NCBI RefSeq assembly: GCF_011250515.1
Contig: NZ_JAANOP010000002.1
Coordinates: 248,001 to 312,000 of the forward strand
Length of the DNA: 64,000 nucleotides
Direction: 5' to 3'
From: Aquirufa ecclesiirivi
GTDB lineage: Bacteria > Bacteroidota > Bacteroidia > Cytophagales > Spirosomataceae
Shown here piece by piece: positions 26,344-34,899 of this stretch (position 1 is its first letter; every line of letters starts with the position of its first letter). The position numbers and the translations under genes were made by a program. The notes below the pieces were generated by a model that was given only the letters and a program-made list of their open reading frames with translations, ran no database searches and had not been told where the DNA came from.

Positions 26344-27216
26344 ATGATGTTTTTCTTTAAGTTATTAGGTCAATTACCCTTATTTATGCTTTATGGAATA
26401 GCCAATATCCTGAAATGGGTATTTTATGGGCTAATTTCCTATCGAAAAAAGGTCATTTTAGGTAATTTAAGTCGTTCTTTTCCTGAAAAATCAGCAAAAG
26501 AAATAAAGCAAATAGCTTTTCAATTTTATGGATATTTAACAGATCAATTACTGGAGTTTTTTAAGGGTGTTTCTTTAACGGATAATCAAGTCCTGGATCG
26601 CGTAGAGTTAAATAATCAAGAGATTGTTCAGAATTATATAAACCAAGGAATTCCTGTCATATTGGTAGCTGGGCATCAGGGGAATTGGGAGTGGGCGATA
26701 CATCGTTTGGCCTTGACAAAAATCACCAATGATATTGTCTATCAAAAACTAAGTAATCCTGCATTCAACGAGTTTAGTAAACAAGTCCGTCAAAGGTTCG
26801 GAAATATCGTGTTAATGGAAAAAAGGGAGTCCGTAATTTTAACAAGAGACAGAAAAAATATTCCAAGAGTTATATGTTTAGCAGCAGATCAGGCACCACA
26901 AAAGCCTGAAACGGCTTATTGGACTAACTTTTTGAATCAAGAGACAGCCTTTTTCACGGGTATGGAACGCTTTGCAAGAGAATATCAATATCCCGTGGTA
27001 TTTGCAGAATTAATTCGCAAAAAAAGAGGTCATTATTCGATGACTTATGAGCTATTGGCTGAACCAAGTTTTGAGAATTTACCCCACGGTGAAATTATAG
27101 AGCGTTTTGCCCGAAGACTAGAAAAATCAATTGTCAAATTTCCTGAACAATATTTATGGTCTCACCGTAGATGGAAACATAATAAACCGGAACATATTTC
27201 CATCAAATGGAATTAA
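26344..27216 (+). CDS. Lysophospholipid/lipid A acyltransferase (LpxL/HtrB family)
   Basis: A 290-residue inner-membrane acyltransferase that probably adds a secondary acyl chain to lipid A, or to another lipid. An N-terminal membrane anchor (about 1-30) is followed by a basic region. The catalytic HX4E motif is in VAGHQGNWEWAIH (about 115-127), with ICLAADQAPQKPETAYW (about 181-197) as the second conserved block and SHRRWKHNKP near the C-terminus. These features fit the LpxL/LpxM/HtrB superfamily. It stands apart from the lpxDCA cluster and overlaps the convergent YciO-type gene by four bases (TTAA). Confidence 0.9.
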   Translation: MMFFFKLLGQLPLFMLYGIANILKWVFYGLISYRKKVILGNLSRSFPEKSAKEIKQIAFQFYGYLTDQLLEFFKGVSLTDNQVLDRVELNNQEIVQNYINQGIPVILVAGHQGNWEWAIHRLALTKITNDIVYQKLSNPAFNEFSKQVRQRFGNIVLMEKRESVILTRDRKNIPRVICLAADQAPQKPETAYWTNFLNQETAFFTGMERFAREYQYPVVFAELIRKKRGHYSMTYELLAEPSFENLPHGEIIERFARRLEKSIVKFPEQYLWSHRRWKHNKPEHISIKWN

Positions 27217-27839
27217 AGAAAATCCGAACAATCGCCAGCTCCTTCACGAATAACTTCAGTTTCATCATCTTGAAGATCTATCACACTGGAAGATTGTAAA
27301 CCTCCAAAATCACCATCTAATACTAGATCAACTTTATTTTGATACATATCAAATATCAGACTTGGATCCGTATAATCTTCAATTTCTAGTCCTTCTTGAG
27401 GCAATGTGGTCGTTAATAATGGATGGCCTAATGCCTTAACAATTTCAAGTATGGGCAAATAATTGGGAATACGAATGCCAACCGTTTTCTTACCTTGAAC
27501 CAAGACAGAAGGAACTTTGGAGCTGGCAGGTAAAACAAAGGTGTAAGGTCCTGGCAAATAGCGCTTTAATGTTTTAAAGGCAAAATCACTTACTTTGGCA
27601 AAATTGGCAATTGAACTTAAATCCGCGCAGATAAAAGAAAAGCGATTTTTATTGGGTTTTATTTGTTTGATTTCACAAATACGAGCAATAGCCTGAGCGG
27701 ATTGAATAGAACAGCCCAAAGCATACATGGTATCTGTTGGATATATAATTACTCCATTTTTATTCAAGACCTGCACCACTTGTTCAATAAGTGCTTGTGA
27801 ATTATTCTTCTCGTAAATTTTAATCAATTGAGCTTCCAT
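27213..27839 (-). CDS. YrdC/YciO-type protein (annotated as L-threonylcarbamoyladenylate synthase)
   Basis: A 208-residue YrdC-domain protein. It has YPTDTMYALGC (about 37-47), ICEIKQIKPNKNRFSFIC (about 59-76), LPGPYTFVLP, KTVGIRIPN and HPLLTTTLPQEG. True TsaC/Sua5 proteins make threonylcarbamoyl-AMP for the t6A37 tRNA modification and carry a Ser-x-Asn pair where this one has TTTLP. The overall pattern, including the ending VVREG-like EVIREGAGDCSDFL, follows E. coli YciO rather than TsaC. Automatic annotation will call it the t6A enzyme, but its real role is uncertain. The start overlaps the end of the BrkB gene by 20 bases. Confidence 0.88.
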   Translation of the reverse strand: MEAQLIKIYEKNNSQALIEQVVQVLNKNGVIIYPTDTMYALGCSIQSAQAIARICEIKQIKPNKNRFSFICADLSSIANFAKVSDFAFKTLKRYLPGPYTFVLPASSKVPSVLVQGKKTVGIRIPNYLPILEIVKALGHPLLTTTLPQEGLEIEDYTDPSLIFDMYQNKVDLVLDGDFGGLQSSSVIDLQDDETEVIREGAGDCSDFL

Positions 27840-28770
27840 TTTTTAGTCGAGAAGGTGGATAAAAGAAATCATTAGGCTCTTGTTCATTATCCTCAATTTT
27901 CACTTGATCAATACTGGCATTGATTTCAAAACCAACCAATAAAATTAGGGCAAAAAAGTATAACCATACCATCAAGGCAATAAGAGAACCAATGGAGCCA
28001 TATACCTTATTATAACTTGCAAAATTTACTAAATAATAAGAGAATATATTCGTAATGGAAATGGTTAAAATAGAGGCTGTAATGGAGCCTGCATTGAAAA
28101 ATTTCCAGCGTTTATGAATGGCTGGTGCATAAAAATAAATGATGGAAATCGTCAAAAAGAAGACAGAAAATATAACAAAATAGGTGAGTATTTTTATGAA
28201 GTAAAAAGTAAAGTCATAATTAATTAAGCCTTTATTGGCCAAACTATGAACAATTAAATTTCCCACAATAAATACTAAAAAAGCTGTAATAAGCACAAAG
28301 GTCAATAGGAAATTTAGAGCGACAGCAATTACTCTTTCTTTAATATAACCCCGATTTTCATTGGTTTTGTAGGTCAAATTAAAAGAACGTATTAAGGCCA
28401 TAATTCCACTCGTAGAAGCGTAAAGGGCTAAAATAAAACCAAATGATAAGACTCCTCCCCTTTTGTTTCTAACTAATTCCACAACCAGTTCAGACAAATC
28501 CTTCAACATACTTTTAGGAATTGATCCTTTTAAAAAACCAATCATCTTGACATCTAAGTTATCTATGGGCAAATAGGCCAACAATGAAAATAGAAATATG
28601 ATAGCAGGAAAAAAGGCCAGAGTAAAATTATAAGCTACGGCAGCTGCACGAACGTCAATGTCAAATTGAAATATCTTTTGATATAGAATACTTAGAATTC
28701 TAGCTAAGACATAATGCTCCTCTAGTTCTTTCCAAATTAATTTAAGTTCACGGAGTATACTTTTTCTCAT
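27820..28770 (-). CDS. YihY/BrkB family membrane protein
   Basis: A 316-residue integral membrane protein with about six helices. The family pattern is visible in RAAAVAYNFTLAFFPAIIFLFSLLAYLP (about 40-67) and in YGSIGSLIALMVWLYFFALILLVGFEINA near 265-293. Proteins of this family were once called ribonuclease BN by error. They are inner-membrane proteins of uncertain function, and some are linked to resistance to serum killing or to membrane-lipid handling. It belongs to a reverse operon: it starts 1 base after the thioesterase gene and overlaps the YciO-type gene. Confidence 0.9.
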   Translation of the reverse strand: MRKSILRELKLIWKELEEHYVLARILSILYQKIFQFDIDVRAAAVAYNFTLAFFPAIIFLFSLLAYLPIDNLDVKMIGFLKGSIPKSMLKDLSELVVELVRNKRGGVLSFGFILALYASTSGIMALIRSFNLTYKTNENRGYIKERVIAVALNFLLTFVLITAFLVFIVGNLIVHSLANKGLINYDFTFYFIKILTYFVIFSVFFLTISIIYFYAPAIHKRWKFFNAGSITASILTISITNIFSYYLVNFASYNKVYGSIGSLIALMVWLYFFALILLVGFEINASIDQVKIEDNEQEPNDFFYPPSRLKNGSSID

Positions 28771-28771
28771 A

Positions 28772-29176
28772 TTAAAAATATGGCTTTAATACCTCCAACA
28801 AATAATCAGGGGCCTTCACCATTTTTTGTCGTTTCATGTCCATGAAAACCAAGGTAGTTTTGCCTTCGTGGATTAATTCTAGCTTAGAATTTAATATTCG
28901 ATATGAAAATTGAATTCTAACCAATGGTAAAGACAACAAGGTGCATTCAATGGTTAATAGTTCGTCATAATAAGCAGGTGCTAAAAATTTGGAATAATTC
29001 TCGTAAACAGGTAAACCTATATGACGATCTTCTAAATCTTTATAACTGACGCCTAAACTGCGCAAGGTTTCCACCCTGGCTATTTCAAATAAGCGGGCAT
29101 AGTTGCCATAATATACATATCCCATTTGATCCGTATCGGCATAACAAACTCGATATGTAACAGCATGACTAAACAT
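28772..29176 (-). CDS. Acyl-CoA thioesterase, YbgC-like hotdog fold
   Basis: A small hotdog-fold thioesterase of the YbgC/FadM type that hydrolyses acyl-CoA or acyl-ACP thioesters. The family motif is VCYADTDQMGYVYYGNYARLFE, with the catalytic Asp in DTDQMG (about residues 13-18). I place the start at the ATG at 29176 (MFSHAVTYRV), one base after the mltG stop. An ATG seven codons earlier at 29197 would overlap mltG by 20 bases. The protein then has 134 residues, normal for the family. In many bacteria YbgC sits with tol-pal; here it is in an operon with mltG and BrkB. Confidence 0.9.
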   Translation of the reverse strand: MFSHAVTYRVCYADTDQMGYVYYGNYARLFEIARVETLRSLGVSYKDLEDRHIGLPVYENYSKFLAPAYYDELLTIECTLLSLPLVRIQFSYRILNSKLELIHEGKTTLVFMDMKRQKMVKAPDYLLEVLKPYF

Positions 29177-29177
29177 A

Positions 29178-30212
29178 TTACTTAATTTTAAGAGCATCTA
29201 ATGCTTTTTGATACCTTCTTGCATTTAACATGTGTTCTTCATAGGAGCTAGCAAAAGAATGATAGCCCGAAAAATCTTCTTTAGCACAAAAATACAAATA
29301 GGAATGCTTTTCTAGATTTAAAACACGATCAATTACCTGAGGTGAAGGAATGGAAATAGGACCTGGAGGAAGTCCTGTTAATCGATATGTATTATACGGA
29401 GAACTAATGGCCGTATATTTTCCAGTAATACGTTTAATCGTAAAATCTTTCCATGCAAAAACAATGGTTGGATCAGCTTGCAAAGGCATATTTGTTTTCA
29501 AACGATTCCAATATACTCCTGCTATTCTAGATTGCTCATCTGATTTTTTACTTTCACCCTCTACTATGGAAGCTAAAATTCCAGCTTCTGTAGGAGTCAA
29601 TGCCAATTTTTTAGCTTTTTCAATTCTTTCTGCCGTCCAAAACTTAGTATACTCTTTGTTCATTTTTGACATAAAAGATTCAAAAGATGAAGTCCAAAGA
29701 ATTTCGTAGGTATTCGGAATAAACATACAAGGAATTGTCTCCTTATTGAATCCAAATTGACTTACATATTCATTCGAATCTACATGCTTGAATATAAAGG
29801 TCGAATCAAAGGGCAATTGCTTGGACAATTTACCAGCTAAATCTTCTTTTAGTCGGAAGGTATTGATAACCAAACGAATGGCATCTTGTCGGCCATTTCT
29901 CAACTTTCGAATTATTTCAAAATTACCTGATTCAGAATAAATCAAATACCGACCCGCTTTGACGCGCTCAGGGTATGATAAAACCTTTGCTAAAAAACGG
30001 AAACTCAATTGATCTCTAACTAATTTATGTTTTTCTAAAGTATCCAAAACTGTTTGAAAACTTGCACCCTTTGGAATCAATAAAACAAAAGGCTTATCAG
30101 CCTTTACATCAAAATTCGGTGTTTTGAATACCTGCCAAACATAATAGGAAAACATAGCCGCCAAAAGCGAAAACACTAAAATAAATATCTTGAATTTTTT
30201 ATTATCAATCAT
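29178..30212 (-). CDS. mltG: Endolytic murein transglycosylase MltG
   Basis: MltG cleaves nascent peptidoglycan strands at the inner membrane and acts as a terminase of glycan synthesis. The protein has a single N-terminal membrane helix (about 7-25), a LysM-like subdomain (PFVLLIPKGASFQTVLDTLEKH, about 40-61) and the YceG catalytic domain. The catalytic glutamate is in SIVEGESKKSDEQSRIAGVYWNRL (about 214-237), followed by QADPTIVFA and the conserved SPYNTYRLTGLPPGPISIPS. The 344 residues are normal. It starts one base after the Ldh-family gene and precedes the thioesterase gene. Confidence 0.94.
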   Translation of the reverse strand: MIDNKKFKIFILVFSLLAAMFSYYVWQVFKTPNFDVKADKPFVLLIPKGASFQTVLDTLEKHKLVRDQLSFRFLAKVLSYPERVKAGRYLIYSESGNFEIIRKLRNGRQDAIRLVINTFRLKEDLAGKLSKQLPFDSTFIFKHVDSNEYVSQFGFNKETIPCMFIPNTYEILWTSSFESFMSKMNKEYTKFWTAERIEKAKKLALTPTEAGILASIVEGESKKSDEQSRIAGVYWNRLKTNMPLQADPTIVFAWKDFTIKRITGKYTAISSPYNTYRLTGLPPGPISIPSPQVIDRVLNLEKHSYLYFCAKEDFSGYHSFASSYEEHMLNARRYQKALDALKIK

Positions 30213-30213
30213 C

Positions 30214-31293
30214 TTAGGCTAGTTTAAAGGGTACATTAAATCGATTGGCTAAAGCTTGTAAATCAGCTACGACTGGCTCCAATAATGGAATTCCATTGGC
30301 TTTACGCTCCACTTCTAATTCTCTTTCTGGATCACCTGGTATAATGACTTTCTTTCCCTCAACGGCTTGAGCTGAACGGAATCTTTGTATCCATTTATCC
30401 ATATCTTGTTTAAATTCATCTGCAGGTCTAAAGGCGTCAATGCGCATAGCGCCTAAAAAATGACCTGTACCTATACCAACGGTCTCACCTGCCGACATAA
30501 ATCCTGCCGTGGCAAAAGGAGGCACCCAAGGTCCGAAATTGGCACCAGATAAAACACCTGATAAAATATCTACCATGGCACCTAAAGCATATCCTTTATG
30601 TGAACCATGTTCTCTATCTCCACCCAATGGAAGTAAAGCACCTCCATTTTTGATGGCAAAGGCATCATTACAAGGATTTCCATCGGCATCTTGAACCCAA
30701 CCGTTGGGAGTATTAAGTCCTTTTCTTTGTAAAATTTCCAATTTTCCATAAGCTACAGCAGTAGAAGCAAAATCTGCCACAAAGGCAGGTTCTGTTAATG
30801 CAGGAATTGCCATGGCCACTGGATTAGTACCTAATAATTTCTCTCTTGAAAACGTAGGTGTGACTAAAGGAGCAGCATGGGTCATCGCCCAACCAATCAT
30901 TTGATGCTCCAGAGCTTTCATGGCATGATAACCTGCAATACCAAAGTGATTTGAATTACGGACAGCTATCCAACCTGTACCTGCCTTTTCTGCTTTTTCG
31001 CAGGCAATTTCCATAGCATAAGGTGCTACCACCAAGCCAAGACCTTTATCTCCATCAATCACCGCCGTAGAAGGAGATTCATGAATAATCTTAATCTTAG
31101 GATTGGGATTAAGTCTACCATGATCAAATAAACGAACATAACCTGCCAAACGGGCTACACCGTGAGAATCTATTCCACGTGCATCCGCAGAAACTAAAAC
31201 TTCAGCAGCTAATTGCGCTTGATTTTCAGGAGTTCCAATGGATTCGAAAACCGAAGCCACAAAATTTTGTAAGCGGGTAAAATCTGCTTGCAT
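30214..31293 (-). CDS. Ldh family NAD(P)-dependent oxidoreductase (malate/lactate-type)
   Basis: A 359-residue member of the type 2 malate/L-sulfolactate/ureidoglycolate dehydrogenase family, a fold distinct from classical LDH/MDH. Conserved elements are ADARGIDSHGVARLAGYV (about 52-69), AVRNSNHFGIAGYHA (about 110-124, with the catalytic His in SNHFG), LLGTNPVAMAIP (about 152-163) and GSHKGYALGAMVDILSGVLSG (about 226-246). It reduces or oxidises a 2-oxo acid/2-hydroxy acid pair; which one is not clear. An exact -7 element TATCTTTG lies at 31311-31318 upstream, so this gene likely leads the reverse operon down to the YciO-type gene. Confidence 0.92.
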   Translation of the reverse strand: MQADFTRLQNFVASVFESIGTPENQAQLAAEVLVSADARGIDSHGVARLAGYVRLFDHGRLNPNPKIKIIHESPSTAVIDGDKGLGLVVAPYAMEIACEKAEKAGTGWIAVRNSNHFGIAGYHAMKALEHQMIGWAMTHAAPLVTPTFSREKLLGTNPVAMAIPALTEPAFVADFASTAVAYGKLEILQRKGLNTPNGWVQDADGNPCNDAFAIKNGGALLPLGGDREHGSHKGYALGAMVDILSGVLSGANFGPWVPPFATAGFMSAGETVGIGTGHFLGAMRIDAFRPADEFKQDMDKWIQRFRSAQAVEGKKVIIPGDPERELEVERKANGIPLLEPVVADLQALANRFNVPFKLA

Positions 31294-31310
31294 AGTCTAA
31301 AAACAAAGCA

Positions 31311-31318
31311 CAAAGATA
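31311..31318 (-). promoter_or_regulatory. Putative -7 element for the Ldh-mltG operon
   Basis: TATCTTTG on the minus strand is an exact match to TAnnTTTG, 18 bases before the Ldh-family start codon. The implied leader is only about 10-15 bases. No clear TTG is seen 19-20 bases upstream. Confidence 0.4.
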
Positions 31319-31404
31319 AAAATATTATGGGGGAATAAAACTTTTGACAGCTAGCCAACGTTCTTTTGCTATATTCGTTTTATCGAATTTCACATCAACA
31401 AATT

Positions 31405-32994
31405 ATGCAAACTTCTAATCTCATTGAATTAGGTCAGTCTTTCTGGTTTTGGGTAGCACTTATTTTAATTGCCGTTATTATACGAGACGTTTTCATTCAA
31501 AAAAGTCATACCATCACTCACAATTTCCCTATTGTAGGGCATATTCGGTATTGGATCGAGCGGATCGGTCCAGAAATTCGACAATACATCGTAGCGAATA
31601 ACCGGGAAGAGCTTCCGTTTAACAGACAGGAACGTTCATGGATTTATGCATCCTCTAAAAATGAAAATAATTTACAAGGTTTTGGAAGTGATCAAGATTT
31701 TAATTCTCCTGGGTATATCTTCATAAAAAATGCTATGATGGGCTATAATCCTCCCAAGGATCATCCATTTAGATCTAATCCTGGCGTTATTCCTGCGGCC
31801 AAAATCATAGGTGCCTATCATGAACGAAAAAGACCGTATCGCCCATATTCGGTAGTTAATATTTCTGGAATGAGCTATGGTTCATTATCTGCCAAAGCTG
31901 TGGAATCCTTGAACAAAGGAGCCTATTTAGCGGGATGCTTTCATAATACGGGTGAAGGCTCGTTATCGCCCTACCATCAAATGGGGGCTGATATTGTATT
32001 AAATATCGGAACGGCCTATTTTGGTGTTAGGGATTTAGATGGTAAATTCTCCATGGAAAAATTAGTTGAAAAGGTACAAGCCAACCCAAGGTTAAGAGCC
32101 ATTGAACTGAAATTATCGCAAGGAGCAAAACCAGGTAAGGGTGGCATGTTACCTGCCGCCAAGGTCAATAAAGAAATTGCAGATATCCGTCACATACCTA
32201 TCGGAAAGGATGCCTTCTCCCCTGCTTTTCATTCTGAATTCTCCAATATCCCAGAAATGGTTGATTTCATTGAAAAAATGGCAGAGGCAACTGGATTGCC
32301 AGTGGGTATCAAATCAGCTATAGGAAAGCTAGAACAATGGGAAGAATTGGCATTATATATGAAAAAAACAGGCAAAGGTCCTGATTTCATTACCATAGAT
32401 GGTGGAGAAGGAGGAACAGGTGCAGCGCCGCATGCCTTTGCAGACCACGTATCCATGCCATTTACTTTTGCTTTTGCCAAAGTGTATCAGATCTTTCAAA
32501 GACAAGAATTATCTCAACACATCTTTTTCATCGCCTCAGGTAAATTAGGCTTTCCTGAAAAAGCCTTAATGGCCTTTGCTATGGGTGCTGACTCTATTAA
32601 TATAGCCCGAGAAGCCATGATGTCGATTGGTTGTATTCAGGCCCAAAAATGCCATACCAATCATTGCCCAACCGGGATTGCTACTTCCAACAAATGGTTG
32701 CAAGCCGGTATCGATGTAACCTTGAAGAGTGAGCGATACTATTTATACCATTATACATTAATCAAAGAAATCGGTGAAATTACACATGCTTGTGGTTATG
32801 AGCATCCATGTCAATTAACCATGGATGATATCGAATTCTCCATGGGTGATAATAACCGTACTATCGCCTTATCCAAATCATTGGGCTACCATAAGGATCC
32901 TGTAAAATATGGAAGTTTCCATGATTTATTGGCTTGTTCTCATTTAGGTGGAGAAGGTGCAAGAAAACGATTGACATTTGCAACTAAGGTTTAG
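31405..32994 (+). CDS. FMN-binding glutamate synthase-like protein
   Basis: A 529-residue protein with one N-terminal membrane helix (LGQSFWFWVALILIAVIIRDVF, about 9-30) and the FMN-binding central domain of glutamate synthase. The barrel has SGMSYGSLSAKAVESLNKGA, IELKLSQGAKPGKGGMLPA and FITIDGGEGGTGAAP. The three cysteines of a 3Fe-4S cluster are in CIQAQKCHTNHCPTGIA. There is no glutaminase domain and no GltD neighbour, so it is not a complete GOGAT. Such stand-alone proteins are widespread and poorly characterised. The start is the ATG at 31405; an in-frame TTG at 31366 is upstream. TATATTCG at 31370-31377 with TTTG 23 bases before is a weak promoter. Confidence 0.9.
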   Translation: MQTSNLIELGQSFWFWVALILIAVIIRDVFIQKSHTITHNFPIVGHIRYWIERIGPEIRQYIVANNREELPFNRQERSWIYASSKNENNLQGFGSDQDFNSPGYIFIKNAMMGYNPPKDHPFRSNPGVIPAAKIIGAYHERKRPYRPYSVVNISGMSYGSLSAKAVESLNKGAYLAGCFHNTGEGSLSPYHQMGADIVLNIGTAYFGVRDLDGKFSMEKLVEKVQANPRLRAIELKLSQGAKPGKGGMLPAAKVNKEIADIRHIPIGKDAFSPAFHSEFSNIPEMVDFIEKMAEATGLPVGIKSAIGKLEQWEELALYMKKTGKGPDFITIDGGEGGTGAAPHAFADHVSMPFTFAFAKVYQIFQRQELSQHIFFIASGKLGFPEKALMAFAMGADSINIAREAMMSIGCIQAQKCHTNHCPTGIATSNKWLQAGIDVTLKSERYYLYHYTLIKEIGEITHACGYEHPCQLTMDDIEFSMGDNNRTIALSKSLGYHKDPVKYGSFHDLLACSHLGGEGARKRLTFATKV

Positions 32995-33013
32995 AAAGGT
33001 TTGGTTATCTTTG
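32977..33013 (+). promoter_or_regulatory. Putative promoter of the ABC-F gene
   Basis: TATCTTTG at 33006-33013 is an exact -7 match. A TTTG at 32977-32980, inside the end of the preceding gene, could be the -33 element although the 25-base spacing is long. The ABC-F start codon is at 33018, only 5 bases after the -7 box, so the transcript would be leaderless or nearly so. Confidence 0.45.
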
Positions 33014-33017
33014 TACT

Positions 33018-34898
33018 ATGTTATCTATATCCAATCTAAGTTTCTATTTCGGTAGTAGGGCATTGTATGAAAATGCCAATTTGCACATCAAACCTAAAAC
33101 CAAAATTGGCCTCATTGGGGCCAATGGTACAGGGAAATCTACTTTACTTCGCTTAATTTCTGGCGAATACTCCCCTGATGGAGGAAATATTTCCAAGTCG
33201 GGAGAATGTACCATCGGTTTTCTCAATCAAGATTTATTATCCTATCAAACAGATGATAGTATTTTAGAAGTAGCCATGCAGGCCTTCGACAAGCAATTAG
33301 AGCTTCAACATAAAATTGATGCTGTCTTGCACAAGATGGAAACCAATTATGAAGATAAGGATGTTGATGTTTTAGCGAATCTACAAGAAGATTTTGAACG
33401 TTTGGATGGATATACCATTCAAGCCAAGACGGAGGAGATTTTAGAAGGTTTGGGATTTAACACCGAAGATTTATCCAGACCCCTACGCTTATTTTCTGGA
33501 GGATGGAGAATGCGGGTCATGTTGGCCAAATTACTATTACAAAAACCAGCTTTATTGCTGTTAGATGAGCCAACTAACCACTTGGACTTACCTTCCATTG
33601 AATGGGTAGAAAAATACATCCATGATTATGAGGGTTCCATTGTTGTGGTTTCTCACGATCGTTATTTCTTAGATAGAACCATAGACCATATCGCAGAGGT
33701 TTCCAATGCGAAAATTACTTTATATCCAGGTAATTTTTCCTTCTACATGGAAGAGAAAGCCTTAAGAAATGAAGTACAAAAAGGAGCTTTTGAAAACCAG
33801 CAAGCCCAAATTCGCCAGACAGAGCGATTTATAGAACGCTTTAAAGCGAAAGCATCTAAAGCTAAACAAGTTCAATCACGTGTAAAAGCATTGGATAGAA
33901 TTGATATCATTGATGATGTCATTGATGAAAAAGCAAAAGTTAATTTCAAATTTAATTTTGGTACACAACCAGGCCGATTCATCCTTTTTTTGGAACAAAT
34001 ATCCAAAGCATATGGCGAAAAAATCATCTTAAAAAACACCTCGGCAACCATAAATCGTGGTGATAAAATTGCCTTAATTGGGGCTAATGGTAAAGGTAAA
34101 TCTACCTTATTGAGAGTTATTTCGGGAACGGAGAAAATAGAAGGAGAAAGAAGATTAGGCCATAATGTGATTGAATCTTTTTTTGCTCAGCATCAGTTAG
34201 AAAGCTTACAAGTAGAAAATTCACTTTTAGATGAATTAAAATCCACTGGTACAGCAAAAACTGAAATGGAATTACGAAGTATCTTGGGATGTTTCTTATT
34301 TTCAGGTGAAGAAGTATTCAAAAAAATTAAAGTGCTCTCAGGAGGTGAAAAATCACGCGTAGCCTTAGCAAAAGTCTTGATTTCTCAGGCTAACTTCTTA
34401 TTACTTGATGAGCCAACCAACCACTTGGACATGCAGTCGGTGAATATTTTGATTCAAGCATTGCAGCAATACGAAGGCAGTTATGTGGTTGTTTCCCACG
34501 ATCGCTTCTTTGTTTCACAAATTGCTAACAAAATTTGGTACTTGGAGGATTATGAAATCAAAGAATATCCTGGCACCTTTGAAGAATACGAAACTTGGCA
34601 AGAAACAAGAAAATCAGAATTGCCTAGTGGAAATAAAAAGGTTTCCGAAAAGCCAAAACCTGAAATTGAGAAAACGATTGCACCTATAACTCCTGTCGTA
34701 AATAATGCCAAACAGATTGAAAAATTGGAGGCTAAAATCATGGAATTGGAAAACAAGAAGGAAGAAATTGAATCAAAAATGTCCGAATTAGCTCAAAGTA
34801 ATCAATTTCAAGAAATGAAAACTTGGGAAGTAAAATTAAAAACAGTAACAGAGGAATTAAGTGTTGTGATGAATGAATGGGAAACCCTAATCGCCTAA
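33018..34898 (+). CDS. ABC-F family ATPase (ribosome-associated type)
   Basis: A soluble ABC protein of 626 residues with two ATPase domains and no membrane domain. Domain 1: Walker A GANGTGKST, signature LFSGGWRMRV, Walker B LLLLDEPTNHLD. Domain 2: Walker A GANGKGKST, signature LSGGEKSRVALAK, Walker B LLLDEPTNHLD. The inter-domain linker is charged and helical (about 240-300, RFIERFKAKASKAKQVQSRVKAL), and a C-terminal coiled coil (about 560-620) is rich in Glu/Lys. This is the Uup/ABCF layout. Such proteins act at the ribosomal E-site, and some protect against antibiotics. No feature here identifies a resistance subtype. Confidence 0.94.
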   Translation: MLSISNLSFYFGSRALYENANLHIKPKTKIGLIGANGTGKSTLLRLISGEYSPDGGNISKSGECTIGFLNQDLLSYQTDDSILEVAMQAFDKQLELQHKIDAVLHKMETNYEDKDVDVLANLQEDFERLDGYTIQAKTEEILEGLGFNTEDLSRPLRLFSGGWRMRVMLAKLLLQKPALLLLDEPTNHLDLPSIEWVEKYIHDYEGSIVVVSHDRYFLDRTIDHIAEVSNAKITLYPGNFSFYMEEKALRNEVQKGAFENQQAQIRQTERFIERFKAKASKAKQVQSRVKALDRIDIIDDVIDEKAKVNFKFNFGTQPGRFILFLEQISKAYGEKIILKNTSATINRGDKIALIGANGKGKSTLLRVISGTEKIEGERRLGHNVIESFFAQHQLESLQVENSLLDELKSTGTAKTEMELRSILGCFLFSGEEVFKKIKVLSGGEKSRVALAKVLISQANFLLLDEPTNHLDMQSVNILIQALQQYEGSYVVVSHDRFFVSQIANKIWYLEDYEIKEYPGTFEEYETWQETRKSELPSGNKKVSEKPKPEIEKTIAPITPVVNNAKQIEKLEAKIMELENKKEEIESKMSELAQSNQFQEMKTWEVKLKTVTEELSVVMNEWETLIA

Positions 34899-34899
34899 C

